Shown here in pieces: positions 1 to 11,388 of a stretch of DNA of 64,000 bases. Numbering within the stretch: the stretch's first letter is position 1; the number at the start of each line of letters is the position of its first letter. The stretch is taken from the NCBI GenBank assembly GCA_903632075.3, contig CAHIKZ030002090.1, positions 2,024,501 to 2,088,500 of the forward strand, given 5' to 3'. A program made the translations under genes and the position numbers. The notes beneath the pieces are model-generated. The model had not been told where the DNA came from. It searched no databases and saw nothing but the letters and a program-made list of their open reading frames with translations. This DNA is from Acanthosepion pharaonis (lineage: Eukaryota > Mollusca > Cephalopoda > Sepiida > Sepiidae).

Positions 1-589
1 AAGGCTGGAATGAATTCCAGTCGATGAATAAACAAATAGAGAAAAATAGTTCATTTGTGCGAGAGTCAAAAACAAAAACCAAAAAAAGAAAAAAAGCTGA
101 ATGAATGTAAATATTATATTACGTTAAAAAAAAAAAAAAGATTGAGTATGTCTCTTGACAAACATGACGGAGGATCAAATACAAGTCTATAAACGCGCAT
201 GCGTGTATAAACAAAACTAATTCTGTTTATAAATTAAATGTATTTGCTTTTTTTATTCTGCTTTTAGACCACCCGTTATTCTAAAAACGTTGAAAGCCCG
301 TTTCACCACTTGACTTTCTTTTACTCGCATATAAGTTGTTTATATAATATGAAGAAGTTCTTAAATACCAGGTTGTTGATACGGGTGTTATCAGTAAGCG
401 ATTAGAGGTACTTATTTCTACGATGAAACAAGTAATACTAGCATCAACGAAATATTAAAACAGCAACGATAATGTAAGAATATAGAAAAGGTACTATTTA
501 TAAATTTGATCTAAAAAATAAAACAATAAATGCTTTCATTTTTACAAATCTAAGCAAACATACACCACATAAGATTATTTACTCTTATA
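1..589. other. AT-rich stretch, nothing identified
   Basis: No open frame, RNA-like fold or recognisable repeat is visible here. Short A-runs occur near 75-140. Confidence 0.5.
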
Positions 590-1095
590 TGTCGTCTGCC
601 TCCAGGCACGATGTGAACATGGCTGTCAACTTCCTGTTTCTTTTAGCCTTAAGCAAATTTGAATTCTTTATCTCACCATCTTTGCACCCGCGCTGCCATC
701 CATGTACACAAACTTGTTCTTCTGTGCCGTCTCCCTTCATGACGTATGCGATCATGGTCCACTAGATCTTCCTGTCTTTTGTAGCTCTTAATAAGTTTTG
801 TCGTTTTCTTATTTCTCACAAGTCCAGTTCTGTATCCATTTTCTCAAGCCAATCAAGTAAGTTACGCGCTGCTTTCCTCTGTTTTTCTTTCCCGCAGTCT
901 GCCCTGTGAGTATCAGATTTTCCATGCCCTCCTTCCTCATTACGTGCCCCAGAAACCTCAACTGCCACTTGAAGTATGTTATTAGCTGTTTTCCACTTCT
1001 CTTCTTGTATGCCTTGTGATTGTTATATTCTCCAAGTTCTCTTTCCTTATGTTCCTTCAAGAGCTCTCTTTCTGATTCTAAGTTTTCTTTGTAGG
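590..1095 (-). pseudogene. LINE family A, 3' end of reverse-transcriptase ORF
   Basis: On the minus strand 1060-809 encodes a stretch containing RFLGHVMRKEGMENLILTG followed by a basic segment (KKNRGKQRVTYL). This is the typical C-terminus after the reverse-transcriptase domain in a widespread invertebrate non-LTR retrotransposon group. The part at 590-808 looks like the matching 3' UTR. It is 5'-truncated and lacks the catalytic core. At least nine other fragments of the same family lie in the window (8.1, 10.4, 25.2, 36.7, 38.1, 44.7, 45.3, 46.7, 53.3 kb). The clade (RTE-like or Jockey-like) cannot be settled by eye. Confidence 0.72.
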
Positions 1096-1195
1096 AATTT
1101 ATATATTCACATTATCCATTTATCATATAAATATATCCCGAATGATTTTTTACTAACATCAATCGATTAATACCAATCTTACCGTGAAAACATTG

Positions 1196-1290
1196 ATGAA
1201 GGCCGGGGGGTACAACGGCCAAAACGTAATAAAAACAAAAAAGATGGGGGCAATAATCCGCGTATAAATAATGTAAATAAAACATTGCAT
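1196..1290 (+). repeat. SINE tail fragment with degenerate hammerhead-like core
   Basis: TTGATGAAGGCC is followed about 11 bases later by CGGCCAAAACG, then by a sequence ending in AATAATGTAAATA. It is a diverged copy of the tail seen at 42101-42190 and 44071-44105 (opposite strand). Two core positions differ from the better copies: the first C is T, and GAAAC is AAAAC. Confidence 0.55.
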
Positions 1291-1419
1291 TGTATAATCA
1301 AATCTAATATACTGTACGCATCTTTACTTTTGAAACAATAGAAAACAACTAAGATCCTATAAGACGTTTTATATTCGACAAAGGTGTGCGGACAAAGCCA
1401 ATGAATTATCGTATTTGAC

Positions 1420-2122
1420 AGCATTTAAGGCGCACTTTTTTTTTTACTAAAAATATCTTTTAAAATTCCCCTGCGTCTTAAATGCCACATGTAGTTTTAA
1501 AATTCGCGATAGTCGGCCGAAATTAGCTACCTGGCAACTCCTATTAGCTTAGACTTAAATATGAAGGAACAATGGAACGCATGGATGGCAATGCCTGATT
1601 ACGACCTTACACTTACAGGAAGAATAAAAAGACCCACCGTTGCACAAGTCTGCGAATGGGTGAAGCAAGATTGGGATAATATTAACCAGAAATTGTGAAA
1701 TCTTTTAAAAAGTGTGGGATTAGCAATTTTCTTAATAGACCGGAAGATGACGCATTATTTCACGTCGATGATTGCAGTATTGAAAATGAGTATCAGATTT
1801 TTTGATAACGAAGACGATGAATTTTACGGATTTGAAGATGAATAAAATTTTAATGGTAACTTTACTGTTTTGCTCAATTGTAATAATTGCGTGATTTTTA
1901 TTTTGTTTTTGTACCTTTGGATATAATAAAGTTTTTTATAGGCCTGTGTTCTTTCCTTTTATTTATTTAATTGTAGTTATGGCATGTTTAACTAAAATAA
2001 TACCTCATAAATATAGCCTAAGCTTACCATTTACTAATAGTTTTACACATTTCACTAATTACTATTTTTTCTGCTGAATTTTGGGTGCGTCTTATACACT
2101 TGTGCGTCTTATATGCCGTTAA
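1420..2122 (+). mobile_element. internally deleted pogo-like DNA transposon
   Basis: Ends of about 15-20 bp are inverted and related: GCATTTAAGGCGCAC near 1422 and GTGCGTCTTATATGCCG near 2101, with extra subterminal GCGTCTTA motifs at both ends. Between them lies only the C-terminal part of a pogo/Tigger-type transposase (1561-1844), and an AATAAA-like signal follows near 1926. The N-terminal HTH domain and most of the DDE domain are missing, so this is a deletion derivative about 0.7 kb long. Confidence 0.6.
1561..1844 (+). pseudogene. pogo-like transposase, C-terminal remnant
   Basis: The frame starting at 1561 reads through KRPTVAQVCEWVKQDWDNIN, then hits a stop at 1696. Shifted frames continue with KSFKKCGISNFL and PEDDALF and end in the acidic tail DEFYGFEDE before a stop near 1842. 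The order (VCEWV...W..I, KSF+.CGISN.L, EDDALF) is the C-terminal signature of pogo/Tigger transposases, which cut and paste DNA at TA sites. The catalytic residues lie upstream and are absent, so no activity is possible. Confidence 0.7.
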
Positions 2123-3640
2123 ATACGTTAACTTCCAGGTTAAATCAACAGAAACAGTTTCTTTTGTTTACTAGATGATTTCCTATGCCTTTTCCTGACC
2201 TAGTATCATATGATTTGTATTGCTTCCTCTCGATGTAGTTAAAAATGGGAGGCAGACACTCCTCTGATGACGGCGCACTGATAGCATTTACAAGATAGCT
2301 CTCAGCAAGTGCGTTGAAGCAAAGTAGAATTTTATAAATATGGATGGATGCTATGTGAAAGGCGTTATAATCAATAAACAACTTTTCTTATCTCACCATC
2401 GATTGAAAATGCGCCATGTCTCATCATTTTTCTGAAAGCCTCTCTTATAGTATTTCAAATAAAGAAATATTGTTTTTTATATACCCTACAATTTTCCAGA
2501 CCCTTTCTTCACATCTGTTTCATAGGATAATTTTATCGAAAATTCAATATTTTTTTATGCCAGAAAAGAAAGAAAGAAAAGAAAATGTCCGTTTTCATGA
2601 TTTGTCGTAAACTGCTATTTTACTGGTGGTGTGTGCAAATGGGATTCCTAAAACGATGTTTAAAATAAAATTCTACGATGCACCGCATGTATTAAATGGA
2701 TGGAACAGGATAATGAGAGATTTCCATAATAATATATTCCTGATATCTTTTCGTATGCTGAATTCTCTACAATCTGCGGCATGAAAAATTATTTTATTTC
2801 TCGCAAAAATGTAACGTGTCAAAGAACTAGAGACAATTGTGAAGTAAATGATTGCCGTATGACGCATATGTAAAATAATAGGTAAAAAGGTAGTGTAGCT
2901 GTGTTAAGTACAGGACGCAGACAAGATTTCACAGCTTTTGTCCACGGAAGGAATGTAAAAATAAAAAAAAAATACGGAATTAAATCTCCTTGGTGGCAGT
3001 TACTGTAGGGTGTCTTTTTAGACATTTGTAACAGAAGGATAGTAGTAATATATAAATTATTGATGGAAACAACACCACATGTGCGTTGTGAGCAGTGAAC
3101 GTGTTAAACACTGACAGATAGACGTTTCCAGATGTTTCTAAAACTCTAAAATATATTTTAAAAAAAATTCATAGCTAGGTCAACAAACTGGGCTTTAACC
3201 ACAGCTAATTTTAGGGTTTACGGTAAAATCCTGTGGAAAGTACTGGTATTCATTTGAACGCGCAAGTTAAGCAGCTATGAGCTTGCTCAGTTCTTAAATG
3301 GGGCAAATTTGGTAACAGCCGTTATCGTAAGCGAGATATTTTTTTTTTTTTTAGTGTTCGAAAATATTTTTTTTTCTGGGCTGCATTTTTGGAATGAACA
3401 TTTGCTCGCGCCTCAGCAAATTTTATGTGATAAAAAGTACATTGAAAAGAACCGATAGAGGGTCAAAGGAAGATAACTGCGGATTAGAACTCAGAACATT
3501 ATCATTGATAATTCTCTCCTCCAATTTGCGGACCCTAGTTATTATATTCTTAATATTTGATATCATGCAAATATATCAAAGTGATAAAATCGGTCAAAAA
3601 TTAATTATAACTATTTATACTGGGACTCATATATGCAATT
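2123..3640. other. unassigned AT-rich stretch
   Basis: Only short open frames (64-84 codons) occur, none with a recognisable motif. A-rich runs lie at 2955-2970 and T-runs at 3340-3375. I see no repeat boundary. Confidence 0.4.
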
Positions 3641-3644
3641 GCAA

Positions 3645-3668
3645 GTAATCTCTATCTATAAAAGCAGG

Positions 3669-3706
<38 letters not shown>

Positions 3707-4415
3707 GTAACGAATGCACGGCCGCAATTTTCGACTCATTTGCACCAAAATTTACATGCCCATGCTCCAAGTTAGTGGAAAGGCCAAGAACGACTTTGCA
3801 TTTCCCAACTCCCATCGATAGTGGAAATAAACGATTTTTTCATGCTTCTACGGCAGTTTTCATGTAGTTTGCGGCCATTTTCTACTGGCCAGAGTGAAAG
3901 CCTATAGCTGGCTGCCACAAATAGGCAGGAAGATTCGATTGGCCAGCGTGAGAGCCAACAGCTGACTGACACGAATGTTAAGTAGTATGCTAGCATGCAA
4001 AAAAAAAATCGATAGCTGCATTCGTCACAAATGGGAAAAATTTAAATCTGCATGGCACTTTACTCCAATTGGCTCATTCGCTTGCTTAAACTTAACGTTG
4101 ATTCTGATTCCGCAGAACTGGGTTGGGTGTGAAAAAGTATTTGTTGTTAACATTCTTTTTTCATTCGGTTCTTCCAGTTACGAGACCTTTTTTAAAGCTG
4201 ATCGTTTGTTTAGGTCTTTTTTCGTAACAGATTTAATGTTTAGTATAGAGCTTAGAAAAAATTCGCAGTGTGAGATCTAGCAACATCAGCACAGCAAAGG
4301 GCACTACTTTAAAAGCAAGGAAGGATAAAAATATTAGTCGAGTGATAGCGATTGCTGTATGAGTTGTCGTACGATTTTTGAATCAAGCACGGGCAACGCC
4401 GGGCCATGATAATAA
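3645..4415 (+). mobile_element. possible Helitron-like non-autonomous element
   Basis: The segment opens with TCTCTATCTATAAAAGCAGG and a GT microsatellite, and it ends near CGGGCAACGCCGGGC. Similar starts and GC-rich subterminal ends are common in short non-autonomous Helitron-type repeats. No Rep/helicase coding is present. The hairpin near the 3' end is weak and no clean CTRR terminus is evident. Alternative: an unrelated dispersed repeat. Confidence 0.28.
3669..3709. repeat. (GT)n microsatellite
   Basis: About 18 GT units with one GC interruption. The open frames that cross it on both strands are low-complexity artefacts. Confidence 0.9.
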
Positions 4416-7400
4416 GTCGATAATAAAATTTTAAATTTTGAAATCATATTTATTTTTCGCATATGAATTTTTTGAAACTCTTTTTAAATCTTCGATTGTC
4501 TTTCAATCATTCCACCTCCCCCGCTATTCTCTTCCACCGCACCGATAAGGAGCGTCGTTCCCTTTGGGTTAGATTGTTGTAAGCAAAAAGGAAATATACC
4601 TTAACAAAAATCCCACCTTTAGAATGTCGTTAGGTGATTAAAGATTAGTGTGCATACAACAGCAGACGGTTGTTTCGGATTCTATATATTCTTTTGGTGG
4701 AGGAATGTCAAATTGACAGGAAAGAGAATATTTATCTTTTCTTTGCCGTTGATGTTCGGGAGGTGGCGTACCTCGGGCCACATCCACACCATTTGACTTT
4801 ATGAACAGCCCGCTTAATTTCATGTGGAAAATAACAGTTCTTAAAATTTGTTTTGTTTTGTTTCGTTCTCACTAGTACACTCAAAACATTCTCGTGTACG
4901 TAACTACAAACATAATCACTGATTAAGTACAAGGTTTCTTGAATGTTTAAACTTGCGTCGAAGGCAACGTTTTCATCATTTTAAACCATTTTAAACGATT
5001 TTCGAAGAAGATCAAATGTGTGAATATCTTTTGCTTTTGAGACAAAAAACGTTCATAATAATATTATTTTATTTGAAGAAGAAATATATATAGTTATTTT
5101 TTGTATTTATTTTTTGTATTTTCAAGAGGATAAATTAGTAACGAATCCCACGAAGCGCCGTGTGCTAATCACACTTTCTGATGAGATCTCGGCTCCAGTC
5201 TAGTGTTGTGCTTAAATTCATAAAGTCTAGATACCACAGTGAACAGCGATATTTATTCCGCTTATATACAGAAATGTGGCACAAGGCCAAAAATGGCGAA
5301 TGGAGAAAACGACGGTCTTCTATTGTCTTAACGTTAAATTTAGCTAGCCACAACCACTGACCCAAGTATGCAAACATGTTCCTTACACCAAAACAAACTA
5401 TTCTCACTTCAACCACCATAATACCTCGGAATCTCCATGAAGAGCTAAGTAGTCCCATATGTATAATTCATTGTCTGCGGAGGGGGAATAAAACAACAAA
5501 TTAAAATCTATCCCCAATGTGTATATACAATATGGAAACAAAACTATTTACGAGAAAACAAACAAAATAATGTTAGTAATAAAAACATCCACAATTAGCG
5601 TACCATAGCGAAGAGCACATCCGAAAATTACCATGAAACAATTTATAGAAAAGACACAGATTAACAACCTTATGGTGGTGGGCAAATGACAAAAGCCGAG
5701 CAGCCAGATCCGGGTCAATAATATTGCTGATGCTTCTTTGGATGTTATCAAGGATCTCTAGTTACATAACCTGATTTACTAAACCTCTACCTTGATTGAA
5801 TTTGGGCCTTGTATTGGGTCAACATTTGGACAAAAATATTTATCTATGCTTAAAATATTACCCGAAAGGCTAATTACGGAAACATTGTGCAAAGTAAAAA
5901 TGGAGACATGCTGACTTTCACCTTACAGAAGAATTTTTTATAGCCCACATTTCTTGTGTATGCGTTGTGTAAAAGAAATAATTTATTTCAGATTAGCAAG
6001 ATTGGCACAAGGCTATTCCAAGTGGTAACTGCCAAGCCACAACCAGTGAAACGGCAACGCTAACAATCTTAACGCAACAACTCTTTCACTCCGTTGCAGC
6101 ATCTTATCATTCATTACAGACTTTATTTAAAATAATTTATTTCAGATAACGAAACGATATTGAACGAAATGCCGATAATTTGTTTTACCGAGAATCCTTT
6201 CAGCCTTCGGGCATAATCAAAAGTTTCCTTCTTCAATTTTAAAATCATTTAAATCATATTAATTTCCCATTCCATTTATTGATTGCAATGTTGTGTAACG
6301 CACTGCAGCTCTTCAGTATTGCAGGATATTTTATTCTTTAGCGTAGCACGGAATCAGTACAAATAGCATTATAAGTCTTTTCTCTTAATAGCATAATAAC
6401 ATAATTATACGTTCCTCGCCGTGGAATAGTGGTTGGTAAAATGGGTGCTATATACCAGAGACTATGCCCTATGCGCAAACATATAATGACGGACGTGAAG
6501 AGAAGGGCACTAATCATTTAAGCATCCCATTATCACATATCAAAGGAATTTACCAATACTAGACAAAAATCCTGCTTTCCCTCCTGCGAACTATGTACTG
6601 ATGATGAGAGAGTTTATGCTGATGACATAAGTATTCATAGATGGGATAAGAATGATTTTGACAAAAGAAGTACACGGTTGAATGTTTTTAGAAGATAATG
6701 TTTTTCAGGTAAGCGGACTTTGTAATTGTAATGCTCAATAACAAGAAATGGCGAAATGAATACAATTAAATATTCACCTGTCCTTACCCCGAGTTTCCAG
6801 ATTTAAATCAACTCGTCAGGAAACTTTATTTTTAAATCAATATCATCTAATAAGTGTTTCAAGAAATAGGATTAAAGATAAACTTTTCCAAAACAGAAAC
6901 TATGATCTCGAATTGGAATGAACTAACTTTAATCTATCAAAAAAATTCAGTATGAGGATAGAGTAAATCCCAAAGGCTTTAAATATTTGGTTATATGGAC
7001 CATTTGTAACAAATAGAGCATAGGTGATAAGAAAATTGAACATAGAATAGGCTGCGCTAGAGGTAGTTTCTTGCAACACCGTAAGTTGCCGCAAAACCAA
7101 AAAAATAACCTGAACACACGTGTCTTTGCTCAAACAGCCCTGTCAGGTCCTCAGAGCCTTGTCAGATGGAGACTTTTATACGGACGTCATGTATGGTGCC
7201 AAACCAGTTCAGAAATATCTAAACTCTCAGCTGTATACGACCGGTTAAAATGTCTTTGACTGAGTGAAGCCTATGGTTCTTTGCGAAGACAGTACTTCTT
7301 CGAAACTTGTGAACTGACGCTACAACGAGAGGCAACAACTAAAATGTCACTCGAAGAGAAACTAATGATATAATGAGGATAACATTCCAACTATTTCAAA

Positions 7401-7575
7401 TAAAAAGTTAGGAAGTAAACCTCAATCAATACTGGGAAGCGTGATAAGAGCTATTGAACTTAAGACACCTATTTTCCTGAAAAATTCCTCGGTCAATGAA
7501 TGCTGATTGTTTTCTTATAAAGAAAGCATAACATTTCTATTACCATTGTGGCGTACAGAGACAAGCTTTGTAAAT
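4416..7575. other. unassigned stretch with a shared SINE-body motif
   Basis: The longest open frame is on the minus strand at 5458-5165 (97 codons) and matches nothing I recognise. TGTGGCACAAGGC at 5275 recurs at 34897, 35158, 35407 and on the other strand at 25147; variants are at 6003, 44395 and 51620. It is probably a fragment of a dispersed SINE body. No other structure was supported. Confidence 0.4.
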
Positions 7576-7581
7576 ACCATC

Positions 7582-8032
7582 GCGATATGGAGATAGCAAG
7601 TTAGTCTCTCAAATTAATACCACCGTGGTGAATTCGATTCTCACTGGGTGCTCTATAATAATGGATTCGTCCTGGGTATGCCGATAGATGATGTCTGGCT
7701 ACAAGGTCTCTGACCGGAAGTTGTGAGGAGCGTAGAACTACCTTATAATTGTTGTTGTTCTAAGGGCCACCCTGACCGAGGTTAGTAGCACGTTTTAGGG
7801 TCCCAGCTAGGAACAAATAGTGAACCCCCAAACTGAGGTCAGAACAAGAAAATATAATAATACATTAGGAGAAAACTTACCAGCAATATATTTTCAAAGT
7901 AATAAAAATATGACCAGTAATACATTTTTTTAAAAAGTTACCAAAGTTAACAAGAAAATAAAATTTCGACATTAAATGATCCATAATGAGTTGATATGCC
8001 ATTAAACAAAAAAACCTCGCATAATTACAAGA
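7582..8032 (+). mobile_element. tRNA-headed SINE, family 1 (full-length-like)
   Basis: A degenerate tRNA-like head at 7582-7652 has an A-box-like GATAGCAAG and a B-box-like GAATTCGATTC, followed by CACTGGGTGC. It runs into a ~370-bp body beginning CGTCCTGGGTATG and passing CCACCCTGACC and GGGTCCCAGCTA. The body then has repeated TTACCAGCAATA-type units and ends with GTTGATATGCC plus A-rich sequence. Body copies recur at 20220, 23398, 36985 (minus) and 42352. The head shows this family was Pol III transcribed. Confidence 0.6.
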
Positions 8033-8129
8033 TTAAGGGCACTGGAACACTGAGATCTTGTTTGATTACCTATCATAAAAATGTGACCAATGGCAATAAA
8101 ATCTACTGTTAGTAAAAGTCAACGAAATC

Positions 8130-8545
8130 TGAAGATGCTTTGGAATAGCACAAGATGCCTTCGAAAAAATAAGCAAAGTATTAAGAAACACGCAAATTTC
8201 ATTAGAAACAAAGGAAAGACTACTTAACTATTATGTAATATCAGTCCTATATGGCAATGAATGGTGGATAATCTCCTCACAGATTAAGATTAAGGATGCT
8301 GAGAATACTATGGACAGAACAGGTGAGCAACGACAACAAATTAAGGAAAATGGAAACTTATAGTTAGAATCAGAAAGAGACTGTTGAAATTGATATGGTA
8401 CATGACGAGGCAAGAGGTAAATTTGACTCTCGCAAGATATATTGGAGGTCAGAGGGAATTTGAAAGATAACAACAAGTCAACAAATTACTAAGAGTTAAA
8501 AAGGGCAGGAAGAAAAGAGCCAAGTAAATGTAAGCCATAAAAATA
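8130..8545 (+). pseudogene. LINE family A, reverse-transcriptase C-terminal region
   Basis: Plus-strand translation gives GIAQDAFEKISKVLRNTQIS and then LLNYYVISVLYGNEWW. This is the post-catalytic region of the same LINE family as 44730-45260, where AKDAFQKLGRVLRDRRIS is seen. Frame changes follow near 8340, and a basic C-terminal tail with GGQREFER-like sequence follows. It is a truncated, decayed insertion. Confidence 0.65.
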
Positions 8546-8920
8546 TACAGCAGCACTTTGTGGCAATTTACGACCTCAGTGAAATGATATCTATGAAGAA
8601 TTCAGTTATGATGATACTATTCAATTTTTCATGCTCTGTCCCTTCGGTACGTAAGCGATTATGACTATCCATAGATTCCTCTACTTTATCTGTCATGAAT
8701 TCTTGGGAAATATACTAGTGTGCTTTGCCTTTGCTTTTCTCACTTTTCCTTCTCTTAGATTGGTTGCCAACCGATCTTAAAAGACATAGTCTACCCTGAT
8801 GTTTAAGCCATAGATGAGAATGAAGAAGAAAAAAAACATGCCTTTTCCCATCGGTATGTATGTAACAGACTTCGCTCATCGTACATTACCAGTGTAATAG
8901 TTGATTGACTTGAACATTTC

Positions 8921-9125
8921 GACGTGGTGTAATGGTTAGCAAGTTTGTCTCGCTAGATCACTTACGACTGAATTGTGAGTCTGATCCTCACTGGGTGCCC
9001 CATTGTTTTTGATTTGTGTTGAAAGGGTTCAGTTTGAAATTCCATTCCGTCTATATTTCTGAGATGAGGTATTGTAATTATTTACACTGTTCAGACCGTT
9101 GCCTTTATCTTTATTCCATTATTCA
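8921..9125 (+). mobile_element. tRNA-headed SINE with rearranged tail
   Basis: The head at 8921-9002 contains GTGTAATGGTTAGCAAG (A box) and TGAGTCTGATCC (B box) at tRNA-like spacing, then TCACTGGGTGCCC. The following 9003-9125 has AAAGGGTTCAGTTTGAAATT, a tail block also seen at 42075. It continues with a block that is the reverse complement of the region around 42160-42220. The tail is therefore inverted or chimeric relative to the copy at 41885-42228. Confidence 0.65.
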
Positions 9126-9127
9126 TA

Positions 9128-9332
9128 TTATTAGCTTGGGGGAAAACGTGGATTCACATCTTCCCCAAGGTTATTTGCGCATTAGTTAATATAAAGAACA
9201 CAAAGGGAATTGGAACTCTCCTATTAACAAGTCTTTGTCTATTACACCACCCGCGCATCCATCCTTACAGCCCCTGATATTCGCAAGAGATCACCCATCT
9301 GGATACTGACGGGGCTCAATGAACGTATGGGA
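9128..9332 (-). mobile_element. 5S rRNA-headed SINE
   Basis: Read on the minus strand, 9332-9240 resembles the 3' half of 5S rRNA: GAGCCCCGTCAGTATCCAG, ATGGGTGATC, CGAATATCAGGGGCTGTAAG. The body follows (GGAGAGTTCCAATTCC, GCGCAAATAACCTTGGGGAA, CCCCCAAGCT). The same head and body order appears at 25491 (plus) and 54604 (minus). The 5' half of the 5S part is missing here. Confidence 0.62.
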
Positions 9333-9341
9333 AACTGTGTT

Positions 9342-9712
9342 TCGACGTGATGTGGCCACGTATCACTCTCATTACTATTATTTCCAGGACTCTTACATTG
9401 ATTCCTGGTAAAAATCAGTCCTTGCAATGGATGTTGTTTCAGCAATTGTGCTCACGGGAATGATTGAAATTTCGAACTGATCCATTTATTTCATTCACGC
9501 CTCTTCCAAGTTTTGTTTGTTCACTACTGCCGTAGCCGGGTATTGAACTCACAACTCTTTGGGTCAAATCATTGTATCTAACCAACACTTTTATCCGCTA
9601 GGCCATAAGTGGACGTGATGTGGTCGTAAACCCACATATCATTATCATTACTATTATTACCAAGACTATGACATTGATTCCTGGTACAGTTCTGACATTG
9701 CAATGGATGTCG
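9342..9712. repeat. ~95-bp direct repeat flanking a tRNA-like SINE head
   Basis: 9345-9434 and 9612-9712 are related copies in the same orientation. Both carry ATTACTATTATT, ACATTGATTCCTGGTA and TTGCAATGGATGT. Between them lies a minus-strand tRNA-like segment at 9610-9535 with GGCCTAGCGGATAAAAG (A-box side) and GAGTTGTGAGTTCAATACCC (B-box side). Confidence 0.6.
9535..9612 (-). repeat. tRNA-like SINE head
   Basis: The minus strand reads TATGGCCTAGCGGATAAAAG ... GAGTTGTGAGTTCAATACCC. The A-box and B-box spacing is right for a tRNA-derived promoter, but the arms do not fold into a clean cloverleaf, so this is a SINE head and not a tRNA gene. The same head type is present at 41885-41963. Confidence 0.55.
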
Positions 9713-9880
9713 TTATAATGCACTTAACAGCAGTGACTTCACTGTTCCTTCGTGTTCTACTCCCTTGGAGCCTTGTTCAGTGTGAACATTATATCAAGGA
9801 TCTATAAATTCTCTTCTTCTATGTGCAGTCTCTCTTCAGGACTTTGGAAATTTTAGCTCTCAACAATTTCCTATACTTTA

Positions 9881-10362
9881 GAGTAGCGTCCAAAATTAAA
9901 ACTAGGATCTCTCAAAAATATATATATCCAATATTTCTGAAATTTTTACTAAATGTAGACAAATGGTATTTCACTTGGGCTTTAAATTTGTAAGTTATTT
10001 TTCTTTTGCATTTTGACATTAGCTCTTAGACACTTGTCAACTTTTCATCGGTTCGCCATGTTGGAAAACGATGCAGTGATGATAAACAATCTTTATCTTA
10101 ACCTCGATTATCAAAAATTCGGATTATGTGCGTTATTCTCACAAATTCGCCCGATTTATTCCTTAATTTTGGACACTTGATATTTGTGTAAAGAATTAAA
10201 TGAATCATAACACTCTCTGTAGAATTCCAAATAACCTACAGATTTAAAGCCAAACTGAACTACCATTTGCCTACATCTAGTGAACATTTCAGAAAAATTG
10301 GATTTATATTCTTTGAGATATCGAACTTTAAATTTTTGTTCCTTAATTTTGGACGCTACTGT
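9881..10362. mobile_element. foldback MITE with long terminal inverted repeats
   Basis: Ends are AGTAGCGTCCAAAATTAA (left) and its inverse TTAATTTTGGACGCTACT (right). Similarity between the arms continues inward for about 120-130 bp (e.g. GATGTAGGCAAATGGTAG versus AATGTAGACAAATGGTAT). TA dinucleotides sit near both ends, as expected for Tc1/mariner-type cut-and-paste elements. No transposase is present. It lies against the 3' end of the LINE at 10363-11062. Confidence 0.62.
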
Positions 10363-11062
10363 ATAGGGCTTAATACATCTTTTGATTATTTCTCCTAAAC
10401 CCTGTTCTGTCATCAATTTACTCAAAGTCACAAAGTAGGACATAAGTTGTTATTCTCTGTCTCCTTTGCCTTCAATATGTCCTGGCGGTATCATATTTTA
10501 CAAGCCGCCTTTCTTCAATATGTGCCCTAGGATATTCAAGTGGCACTTTCTCATCTTAAATATAAAGATCTTTTTGTTTCCGTTTTATGCAAAAGTTCGT
10601 CGTTACTCGCATGCTCGGTCCATGTTATTCTCAGTATCCTCCTGTAGAACCAGATTTTCGTTGATTCAAGTTTTTCATCTTCGAGAAGATTGATCAACAT
10701 TCACTGAGATATTAAAGAACTGATATTATGTAACAGTTCAGCACTCTTTTTTTTCTTTTTTGCTTCTATGGAAATTTTCTTGTTTCTTAACACTTCCTTT
10801 GTTTTTTAGGAGGTATCTTTCGCTATTATAATGCATATTCAAATTTCAGTGTTTCACTTTCCGTCATCAGTTAAAACACTTTCCAGACATTTAAATTATA
10901 CTTGTTTGAATTTGGCATCTCCAATTTGTAATTTGTCTGTTGGGCGGTTCCTTTTGATAACAACCAAGCATCCTTTCTTCTTGGAATTGATTTTAGTCTT
11001 TTCTTCTCGCTTATTGAATAAGTCCGGTTGAGAAGACGCATGCTTGCCTTACGCCCCTTTCT
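10363..11062 (-). pseudogene. LINE family A, reverse-transcriptase C-terminal region
   Basis: The minus strand from 10443 includes LSKLMTEQGLGEIIKR, the terminal segment of this LINE ORF. Upstream (10470-11060) the reverse complement resembles the post-RT region seen at 38105-38520 and 44730-45260, with many frame breaks. T-rich runs near 10745 are internal. Confidence 0.6.
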
Positions 11063-11388
11063 ATTTTTGAATATTTACTGAATTAATATCCTATCCGTAT
11101 GCAGGCGGTTTGCTGTCAGTATAGATTCGGGATTATTCTAATATCCTTCCCAAATATGTTAAGACTATCAATGATGTGCAAGAACGAGAAAGGGGACCAG
11201 TTCTTAAATTTATGGACAAAAATATCGAGGGTTAAAAGAAGAAACAAATAGTTTAGAAAAAACTTGAATCCCATCACTGACCGTTCCCCGGACACATTAA
11301 TTAACTACGAGTTTGTTATAGAGTAATCCTTAGCAAGTGCCGTTTGATCATTCAAAAGTGCAGTAAGTTGGATACATACAGTGAGTTA

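Noticed and set aside
8921..9002. Functional tRNA gene
   Set aside because: A and B boxes are present but the arms do not pair as a cloverleaf, and the same sequence is repeated with SINE bodies.
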